Positions 1-8,199 of a stretch of DNA of 64,000 nucleotides are shown here, piece by piece. The first letter of the stretch is position 1; each line of letters opens with the position of its first letter. The notes beneath the pieces were generated by a model. The model was not told the origin of the DNA. It saw only the letters and a list, made by a program, of their open reading frames with translations, and did not search any database. A program made the translations under genes and the position numbers. The stretch comes from Acorus gramineus. Its lineage: Eukaryota > Streptophyta > Magnoliopsida > Acorales > Acoraceae. The stretch spans positions 6,353,819 to 6,417,818 of the forward strand of contig CM060853.1 in the NCBI GenBank assembly GCA_030737835.1, in the 5' to 3' direction.

Positions 1-453
1 AATGATGTAGGATTGGAAATAGAGTACCCCCATTCAACAAAGTCATATGCACTGGCAAGATCTATCTTTGTCGCCATGAGTACATTAAGCCCGTGGCGTA
101 CACGAAGGGAGTGCATCATATCCCGAACCATCAATAAGTGCGAATGAATTGATCGATTTGGAATAAAAGCCCCTTGCTCTTCCCCCACCAAGCATGGAAG
201 CACCTTTTTCAATCTACCCACTAACAATTGCGACAAAATTTTGTATTTCGTATCACATATACTGATAGGCCTGAATTCCTTTAGCTGCACTGGGTTAGAA
301 ACTTTTGGAATGAGGGTGATATGTGTTGATCCCCAAGGTAATGGGAGCTGTGCAGTACTATGAAAATGTTGAACTGCCCTCATCATATCCTCCCCATTGA
401 TGGGCCAAAAATGTTTGTAAAATTCACTAGGGAAACCATCTGGTCCTAAAATA
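1..453 (-). mobile_element. LINE (L1-type) reverse transcriptase fragment, open at window edge
   Basis: Read on the minus strand, about 150 codons are open without a stop. They carry the first blocks of a non-LTR retrotransposon reverse transcriptase in the right order: GPDGFPSEFYK near 450-420, LIPKV followed by FRPISICDTKYKI near 320-240, a GAFIPNRSI block near 165-140, and KIDLASAYDFVEW near 65-25. The last block holds the first catalytic Asp (usual form KIDLSKAYDRVEW). The YADD box would lie beyond the window edge. The lack of stops suggests a fairly young insertion or a fragment under little decay. It is probably not the same copy as the LINE at 36.8-38.8 kb, although both lie on the minus strand. 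Confidence 0.85.
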
Positions 454-1030
454 TAATTGTTACAGTAATTGATTCATGCTTCTAGTAATTGTTACTAAAA
501 AAAAGGTTTTGTAAATTGTTACCCAAAGTATAATATACAGTGATAGTTATATTAAATTTATTATTTAAAATATTCAATATTATATGAAAATTTACGCAAC
601 AAACTAAAATAAATTTGGTGTGTTTATTTAGCTACATTATTTTATAAAACGTAACCTATATGCACATATAGTGATGATTTTAATCAACCATCGTTAAATA
701 AATGCCACTATATCACATTTTTTCATAGTGTATGATAATACTATACCAATCTATCATTATCTATGAGACCGCAGTCTGCAGAGTGTGCTGTAAAATGGAA
801 TAAGTTTATCAATACTTTTAATTCACAACTTGAATAACTCAGTCTATATAATATCTTTGACAAATGAATTTTGTTGAGAACATTCAGATGCAATTCCAAC
901 TAGGGGAGAGATATTGCCACCACCTAAACTACTTTAGGCATCACCTCCTCAACTGACAAGAGGCATTGAAACACTTCTAAGGTATAATGATTAAGAGCAC
1001 CACCTTCTATTTGTCACCCTTTCTCTCTTC
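454..1030. other. AT-rich intergenic DNA, nothing recognised
   Basis: No coding potential, repeat array or RNA gene could be seen here. It separates the LINE fragment from the first block of the 92-bp minisatellite. Confidence 0.5.
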
Positions 1031-1235
1031 CCGCGTTAGACACATGTATTTTCTATGTATTTATATAACCTAGACAATCAAGATGCCTAGGTTAACAGTA
1101 TGAAAACCGTAAGTTCTGGTTTGGGTTAGACACATCGAGTGTCTATGTCGTTAAAGGTTTTAGACAATAATTCTGTCTAGGTGAACAAAAAATCAATCAA
1201 AAGGTTCTGGAATGGGTTAGACACACAAGTGTGGA
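1031..1235. repeat. 92-bp minisatellite, first block (about 2 units)
   Basis: The anchor GGGTTAGACAC recurs at about 1033, 1123 and 1214, spacing 90-91 bp. Each unit alternates TAGACA with its inverse TGTCTA. The same unit forms the larger block at 3130-3835, so one array has apparently been split by later insertions, including M1. Confidence 0.75.
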
Positions 1236-1621
1236 AACATAGGAGCAACAAAGATCGGAGAGCGGGATTTTCATTTTCCTCGGGAGGTATCGAGAAGGAT
1301 GGAATAATACAAAAAAAACTCATAACGAACCAAGCCGTGCCTGGTGCTTCCAAGAAGTGACGGGTGCAGGATCAGGATGGGTAAGACCTGAATCTGCGGC
1401 AGAAGCTTTAGACTGGTTTCCACACCTTCGGTCACCTTCTTCTTCACTTTTGGCTTTGAAATTTTTTTCTAACTGTCCTGGACTTGAAATGTTGGATCTC
1501 CGAATGCTACTTTGATGTACTTTTAGAAATGGAGAGAAACGAGGGTAAGAGCTTTCGAGTGAGGCCATCTTTGATGAGAAAGTTAGGAAGCCTCAGGGGA
1601 AAAATAGAAATGTAATTAATA
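1236..1621. other. Intergenic DNA between minisatellite and M1
   Basis: Slightly more GC-rich than its surroundings. A minus-strand reading frame of about 80 codons (1320-1568) starts with ATG but shows no domain I recognise, and I do not support it as a gene. The last 8 bases (1614-1621, AATTAATA) are the left target duplication of M1. Confidence 0.4.
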
Positions 1622-2955
1622 GAGTGGTGATACCCAGGCCCCAAAATATAAGCCCCACTAACAAGTCCCATGAGGTGTCATCACCTTATTGATTGTTATT
1701 AGTTGACTTGTTGACTTTTTAAAAATGATAAAATGGCAAAATACAAATATGTTCTTCATTAAAAATCTCTCTCATTAACCCAAATCCCCCCATTTTCTCT
1801 ATTCGGTTATTACCTTTCCATGTGAATCTTGAAATCCATTTAACCATTTTAAATTTTGAATTTTAAAATCCTTACCTAAATTACAATTGAACCTAAATTA
1901 CACTAAAAATATTTATTGTATTCAAATTTAAATAAAAAAACACATATAGTTACTATATGAATTAGTTACATCAAATACCTTTATTAAATATTTACATCTG
2001 TCACAACGATTTGTTACATTTACATCAGAACTGTTACATTTACATAAATATAACAAACAATTTCATTTTCCTACCTAAATATTTTACATTCCATGCAATG
2101 TTTAAACAATTTAGAAACAGATTATATTTTTAATAGTCAGTTACATTTTATAGAAAATGTCAAACACTTTTTTTACTGTGTGATACATTTAACAAACATA
2201 TGTATTTGACTGTTACAGTAATAAATGTAACAAATATAAATTACTATTTACATTGAAACAAATGCAATACACGAATGAATGTTACATTCATAAATGTAAC
2301 AAATATAAATCAATATATGCATGCGGTTGACTGTTACATTTACGAATGTAACAAAAATAATACAGATTTGAAAAATTACATTGTCAACAATGTAGCAGTA
2401 ACATCAAACAAACTACTCATATATAAAATGTAACGGTACATTTAGATATTGAAACAAAAACAAATCAAAATGTGATAAATGACATTCAATACATGAAAAA
2501 AAATTGTGTTTAAATATTTAAAACAAAAAGCAAAACACAATTTTTTTACGAATCTAGTAATGTCAAACCTGATCCGAGAGACATTGATGTGAGATCCAAA
2601 TCGAAAAAAAAAAAAAACGATTTCGTGCTTTCTCCTCAAAAATAGAATTTTCAATTTGCTCCCATGTATTCTTCATAAACAAAATCAATTCCGTAATGCA
2701 AAACCTCCTCATTTCGCATACAAGATAGATTTTCAATTGTTTCAACATCCCCTCTCAAATATTGTTGCAAAATTTTAAGAATCCATTAATGGTGAATAAA
2801 TACAGAATTTTTAGAATTAAATGATACTCCACAATCATAGGGATACATGTTAAGGTAGTTATCAAGTAAAGGGTATAATAGACAATGTACACTTGCCACA
2901 TCATGGGGCCTGTGATGGGGCTTGAAAAGTTGGGGCCTAGGAATCATTATTGTTT
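1622..2955. mobile_element. M1, non-autonomous Mutator-like element with 9-bp target duplication
   Basis: The left end starts GAGTGGTGATACCCAGGCCCC. The right end, read inverted, is GAAACAATAATGATTCCTAG followed by GCCCC. The two ends stay similar for about 60 bp, sharing spaced AGGCCCC/AAGCCCC blocks and a CCCATGAGGTGTCA-like block. TAATTAATA (1613-1621) and CAATTAATA (2956-2964) flank it: a 9-bp duplication with one mismatch, as expected for the Mutator superfamily. The interior is AT-rich and dense in TGTAAC/GTTACA hexamers. It has no transposase frame. The stretch near 2440-2740 closely matches part of M3 (about 22590-22750), so M1 is the same subfamily. Confidence 0.8.
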
Positions 2956-3129
2956 CAATTAATAAGAAATCCAATGCATCTTGATCACCTTCGTTCGGTT
3001 GGTCGCCTCGCTTCCTAACTGGAAACAATAGACGACTACCCTATTGACTCAAAACGATCCTTTCTCTATCACTTTCAATGGTTGTAATCATAACTCCTTG
3101 GGAGCAAGTAGAAATCCAATGCATCGCTA

Positions 3130-3835
3130 CGCTCTGTTTGAGTTTATAAATTTACTATACAATACTTCTGTCTATGGAAACATAAAAATCAATCAAGGTT
3201 CTAGAATGGGTTAGGCATATGCAATGTCTAAGTTTTTAAATTCACTAGACAATAACTCTGTCTATGAAAACAGAAAAATCAATCCATACATTTTGGAATG
3301 GGTTAAACAAATGTATTGTCTAAATTTTTAAAAACTCTAGACATTATTTGTGTCTATGGAAACAAAAAAATAATTAATAAGTTCTGGAATGGGTTATACA
3401 TATACAATGTCTAAATTTTTAAATATTTTAGACAAAACTAAAAAATTAATCCATAGGTTCTGGAATGGATTAGACACATGAAATATCTAAGTACTAAAAT
3501 ATTGTAGACAAGATTTCTGTTTATGAAAACAGAAAATCCAACCCATAGGTTCTGGGATGGGTTAGACATATGTAGTGTCTAAGTTTTTAAATTTCCTAGA
3601 CATTACTGTTATCTATGAAAACAGAAAAATCAACCCATAGGTTATGGGATGGGTTAGACATATGCAATGTCTAAGTTTTAAATTTCCTAGACAGTACGTA
3701 TGTTGATTGGAACAGAAAAGTCCTCCATTTGATTCTGGAATGGGTTAGACACATGGAATGTCTACGTATTTATATATCATAGACTACCTTTATGTCGATG
3801 GGAACAAGAAAAAAAAATTGGGGGTTCTGTAATGT
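3130..3835. repeat. 92-bp minisatellite, main block (7-8 units)
   Basis: The anchor GGAATGGGTTAGACA lies at about 3208, 3300, 3391, 3467, 3559, 3651, 3742 and 3833. Spacings are 91-92 bp, except for one shortened unit of about 76 bp. Each unit contains TAGACA, then TGTCTA, then TAGACA, then TGTCTA about 15-30 bp apart, so every unit can fold on itself. Units differ from each other by roughly 10-20 percent, so the array is old. Confidence 0.85.
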
Positions 3836-5082
3836 GTTATAGTAATGTATGTGACTTCAGCAATCAGGATTCCTCATGGAAACATGATTAAAAAAAAAAA
3901 TCACAAATTCAACAATAGTTTAATTATTAACAGGTCTTTTGACATGACTCCCTGATAAACATGGGTACCACCATTCAAATAAACATTCACACTGTTTAAA
4001 GTAAGTTGTTGAATTTGAACAAATGATCCTACAAAAACCATATAATACACAACTGATCGAACCATTGTTGTTACTTAAATAAACATTCATTTTAACAAAT
4101 CGATGAGAAGCTCATTATTTTCTAGACCACCGAGAGAAGGACCCTTCATACTACCTTCATCAATATCTGAATTTGCTTCTACCTCTACTTCTTCCCTCTC
4201 TTCTTCCTCTTGTGGTTCGACCTCAACATTTCGAGAATTTGACGTCACTTTTTGAATGTATGGGATGATTGACGTTGAAGGGACATCTTTTAGATTGGCG
4301 TCTTCGATTTGAAGCAATTTGTGGAACACGTGACTTCAGAGGCATCCTGGGAACTATTGTTTCAAATAATATATAAAAATATAAAAATAATAGACAGAAA
4401 GTCTACAATCTATCAAATATCCAACCCATTGGCACCCCCACAATATTGACTCTTCCCTGGCGCTCCCCCCCCCCCCCCCGAATTAATTGTTCAAACCAGC
4501 ATTAATGAGAAAAACTTGATAAAGAATTAGACTACAAGACGGAGACAGCCATGCACATTCTAATGGATTCATCATCAAAAAAATAAAATAAACAAACCAT
4601 CACTATGTGTATTTGAAACACTAATAAATCAGTTCTAAGCTACTAATATAATTATAATAAATAACCATCCACATAGTAGATGAACCTAACAATCCAATAG
4701 AAGAAGACTCAGCCTAACCTGTGCATTAACACAAGAATTCTTTTTGAAATCATATTATCATTTCAATCAACCATTTAAAGAATACATGAATCACATAAAC
4801 CCACAGTAACAATTAACAAATAATACCAAAAAACATCACAAAAATTATTCATGTACGCATCCATTAACACAAACAAAGGACAGATTGACGACTAAAAGCA
4901 TTTTAAAATCATATTAACCATGCCACAAATCCCTGTGAATAACTAACAAATCCAATCTAAACATATTCAATGATGATAAAATATAGGGTTTAAATTAAAC
5001 AAATGCAATCACAATCATATCTTTTAATCCAAAAATAAAAAATAAATTAACCCTAAATCATATATTTTCCCAAAAATACCTT
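3836..5082. other. Unassigned AT-rich DNA with poly-C tract and an acidic reading frame
   Basis: It contains a run of 15 C at 4465-4479. On the minus strand at 4087-4329 is an 80-codon frame with a strongly acidic stretch (EVEPQEEEEREEVEVEANSD) ending in LLIDLLK. This looks like an exon of a nuclear protein or transposon, but I do not recognise it and see no other exons. The right edge (5083) is the exact point where similarity to the second gene's flank begins. Confidence 0.35.
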
Positions 5083-5395
5083 GCATTTCAAAAAACAAAA
5101 ATATGGCTTACCCATTTTCACCATTGATTATACAATCGGATGAAGAAAATGTTTGATTTCTGGTTGTCTAGTTGAAAGTGAAGCTGCAAACAAATTTTAG
5201 ATCTTTTCGTTGTTTTAGACGAAATGAAAAGAGGTTGTTGGCATGATTTTGATTGTCAATTTCATTTTTGAAAACCCTAGATAATTTGAAATTTGGTTTC
5301 CAAAATGGAAGGGAAGACAAAACAGAAAACAAAAAAAGGGGGTTTTGATGTGAGAAAACAGGGATTTTAAATAGGGGTAGTTTTGTATTTTGTTT
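5083..5395 (-). mobile_element. Right arm of Mutator-like element M4, first copy, end deleted
   Basis: Nearly identical to 25739-26055, the interior side of M4's right end. Of the terminal repeat only the last 6 bases (AGACTC) remain before the target sequence TTGTCAAAA. About 95 bp present in the other copy (26056-26150) are missing. On the minus strand the segment resembles a transposase leader with ATGGTGAAAATGG|GTAAG near its left edge, i.e. a possible first exon followed by a splice donor. It shows that M4 had already inserted before this flank was copied. Confidence 0.7.
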
Positions 5396-5606
5396 AGACT
5401 CTTGTCAAAATTAGGATAAAAAATGGGGATAAATGCTATCCCAGTAGTTAGATGGAACAAAATATCTCCATTTTCATTTCAAACTCGGGACAACTACCCC
5501 TAGTTTATCCTAATTATTTTTTATACTAAATGGGGATAAGCCATCCTCCCAGTCATTATCCCTATAATTATCCCAACATTTATCCCCTTGTCAAACCAGC
5601 CCTAAA
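5396..5606. mobile_element. GGATAA-type MITE (Tourist/Harbinger-like), copy in gene 1 flank
   Basis: The right end, inverted, reads TTAGGGCTGGTTTGACAAGG, the GGGCTGGTTTG type seen in PIF/Harbinger-related MITEs. The left side has TTGTCAAAATTAGGATAA. The inner sequence has many GGATAA/TTATCC motifs. Relatives occur at 26155-26357, 7600-7742, 28230-28440, 28590-28820 and, truncated, at 15936-16015. M4 inserted into this MITE at TTGTCAAA. Confidence 0.65.
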
Positions 5607-5771
5607 TAATCTTTCAAACAATATCTCGATATAAATCGGAATCGGAGGAACCTAAAGGGGGCGGCTCCTCCTATTTTCTCTCCTCTCCTCTCTTTCGCTG
5701 TCCATTGTTATCGGGTCATGCCCTTTTTTTATTTTTGGTTCATGTATGTTTGACGTGAAGAGACTCAATAA

Positions 5772-6372
5772 GAGCATCTCCAACCATGCTCTATCAATGC
5801 TTCTTACATTTGGTGGAAAATGACACATATACCTAGTTAAGATATCTTGATTAGAGTGTCCATTCTAACCATACTCCTTCAATGACTCTTACAATAATAT
5901 TTTATTAAAATATATTTTAAAATTTAAATTAATTATATTTAAAATTTAAAGTCACAAAAAATAACTTAATGATAATATTAGAGAGAGACAAAAGAGAGGA
6001 TCAATTTGCACAAAACAATTACAATAAATTAATAAAATTAATACTTGAAAAAATAAAGTGATAACAAATGAAAAATCCAGATCAAATATAAAATTTAAAA
6101 AGAAAAAAAACCTTAATTGTCAAATAAAAAAATATTAGATTTATTTTTTTAAAATTTTTTGTGGGACCCACCATATAAAGGAAAATATTATTCTTATTTT
6201 TTCTAATGTGACCCCCACATTTGGGAGCTCCCAAATGCCTTCTTCATTTGGTGAGCTTTCAAACTCCTTCATCTGATTTGTTGAGCAGTGAGGAACCCTT
6301 TTGAAATTTTTTTTCTCCCCCACTTATCCAATTAGTTGAAGGAGCTGAATAAAGTGTTCCCTTGGAGATGCT
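5772..6372. mobile_element. 600-bp MITE with GAGCATCTCCAA ends, gene 1 flank
   Basis: Starts GAGCATCTCCAACCATGCTC and ends TTGGAGATGCT, a terminal inverted repeat of about 11 bp with weaker similarity inward (CCATGCTC against CCATACTCC). The interior is AT-rich. The same element lies at 26524-27126 in the gene 2 flank, so it predates the flank duplication. I could not find a clean target duplication, so the superfamily is left open. Short minus-strand frames inside are not supported as genes. Confidence 0.65.
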
Positions 6373-6566
6373 ACATTGAGCTCAACATATATAGATACAT
6401 GTGCAATGCCCATGCACACGCGCATATGAAGTCCTCATGTGGGCTTGACCCAAGTATGGGCCCATAAAACCCAACATCTTCAAGATTCAAGTACCAGTTG
6501 AAAAGCAAATCAGCTCTTCGTGATGCTGGTACAACTAGATTTATTTCCAACTCCAATTACTGTCTT

Positions 6567-6598
6567 ATATGCGTCGATAGATTTCTATCGACGCATAT
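6567..6598. repeat. Perfect 15-bp inverted repeat, 2-bp loop
   Basis: ATATGCGTCGATAGA is followed by TT and then its exact reverse complement. It would form a strong hairpin in single-stranded DNA or RNA. It lies about 1.6 kb before gene 1 and is preserved exactly at 27342-27373 before gene 2. It is probably the centre of a small foldback element. No function is shown. Confidence 0.85.
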
Positions 6599-7184
6599 GC
6601 TTATGTTAACTATGCATATGCTTTAAAAGAATTTATTTACATTTTTTATAAATATATTCATGCAATTTATTAGAGTATATGCTTCATTTTTTATAAAATC
6701 ATGTACCTCATTAGATGAAGTATACTATTTTTAAAAAATGTAAAACACATGCAAACTGAAATTGAGACCAGAAATGAGACTGGGTGTAACATTATCCAAA
6801 AAGAAAACCAACCCTAACTATCATTATCGCTTTATTATCTACGCATACAAGTATTTCTCAAACTAATGATCAAAATGTATATCTAAGATGCATGATAATT
6901 AGGTAATATTGATCCCCTGCCTTCTAGAATTGAATATGAATATTGAGACAGTCAAATATAGAAGGAAAATGATACATTTAGTCTTTTTATAGTCCAAAAC
7001 ACATACCATACATGTTTTTATTTTAAAAAAAAATAAACATCGTCTACTAAAGTATATGCTTTGGTAATAAATGCACATCGCTTCATTTTAAATTTGAATG
7101 AATCTATTTTTAGTAAAAATATTTAAAAATTTAACGAGGTATATATCTTGTCAAACGATATATATACTCAACTAGATTTTGAAA
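6599..7184. other. AT-rich 5' flank of gene 1, no gene
   Basis: Shared almost base for base with 27374-27910 before gene 2, with small insertions and deletions. No reading frame or RNA gene is supported. Confidence 0.6.
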
Positions 7185-7351
7185 TTGCATTTTAAAACAT
7201 AACAGCTCGGTGCGTCTGATAAGGGGCTTATTCACAATCTAAGAATAGTCCATTAAGGTTAAATGAGATAAAAGAAGTTGCATTTTGAAACATAACAGCT
7301 TGGTGCGTCTGATAAGGGGCTTATTCGCAATCCAGAAATAGTCCATTAAGG
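7185..7351 (+). repeat. 93-bp tandem duplication found only before gene 1
   Basis: The segment starting TTGCATTTT and ending GTCCATTAAGG occurs at 7185-7258 and again at 7278-7351, a 93-bp period. It includes ACATAACAGCT, then CGGTGCGTCTGATAAGGGGC. The gene 2 flank has only one copy (about 27915-27990). This is one of three structural differences between the two upstream regions. Confidence 0.8.
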
Positions 7352-8199
7352 TCATACCGACCTGTCCTAGTAGATACCTCCTCTACTAAGACGAAATCTT
7401 ATGGGATATTTTCTAACTTTTCTTTGGCTTTCTTTATGTATTAGGCATCACTCTTAAATTTATAAGATTTTAGATGTTGATTGCATATTTCTCCCTCAAA
7501 TTTTTTTTTTGAAACATAATGTAACAGTTTTCATTTTTTATAAAAGCATACTCATTAGATGAAGTATACTATTTTAAAAAAATTTAAAATACCTAATTTG
7601 ACAAGAAGATAAGTATTGGAATAAGGAATAATTATACGGATAAGTGAGTAGGGGGACAATTTATTCTTGTTTGATATAAAAAATAATTAAGATAAACTAT
7701 GGACAGTTGTCTCAATTTTAAAATAAAAATAAAAATATTTTATTCCCAACATTCACGGAACAAGACTTTCATTAGTCCATTTGTTGGGGACGTGTAAGAT
7801 ACGTACACGTGGTGTCTCCTGGATCCACATTCAAATCAAACCGTATGTTTTTCTTCTGGTAGAAAAATCAAACAGTTTTGTGATCCTCATAAACCCTGTC
7901 TTCAACATCCCCCTTCCCCCAAACAGTTTTGACTTTTGTGGACCTTCATTTTCTCGTTCTCCCAACCCAGCAGAACGAAAAAACAAAACAATACTGGAGA
8001 CTTGACCGATTCAAACAAACAAAAAAAAAGCAATGACACCCTGACTTCTTGCCAAAACAAAACCGACCACATGTACCGAAGACTTCAAAACTTCCAAGTC
8101 AATTGCAACAGCCTCCCCAATCTTCCATAACTTTCTCCCCCCATTCTTAAAACCACACATAACCTCCACTCTCTCCAACAATACTTACAATTATAGAAG
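7352..8199 (+). promoter_or_regulatory. Proximal upstream region and leader of gene 1
   Basis: Includes a GGATAA-type MITE (about 7600-7742) and then a C/A-rich leader (from about 8100) ending directly at the start codon. Against gene 2 it carries 115 extra bases (7834-7948) bounded by TTCA on both sides, which suits a microhomology deletion in gene 2. It has only one of the 362-bp units that are doubled in gene 2. No convincing TATA box could be placed, so the transcription start is unknown. Confidence 0.5.
7805..7812 (+). promoter_or_regulatory. ABRE/G-box core ACACGTGG upstream of gene 1
   Basis: The 8-mer ACACGTGG contains the palindromic G-box CACGTG (7806-7811) and is followed by TGTC. 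G-boxes bind bZIP/bHLH factors, and ACACGTGG is the usual form of the abscisic-acid response element. It lies about 390 bp before the start codon and is kept in gene 2 (28998-29005). Function is inferred from the motif alone. Confidence 0.5.
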
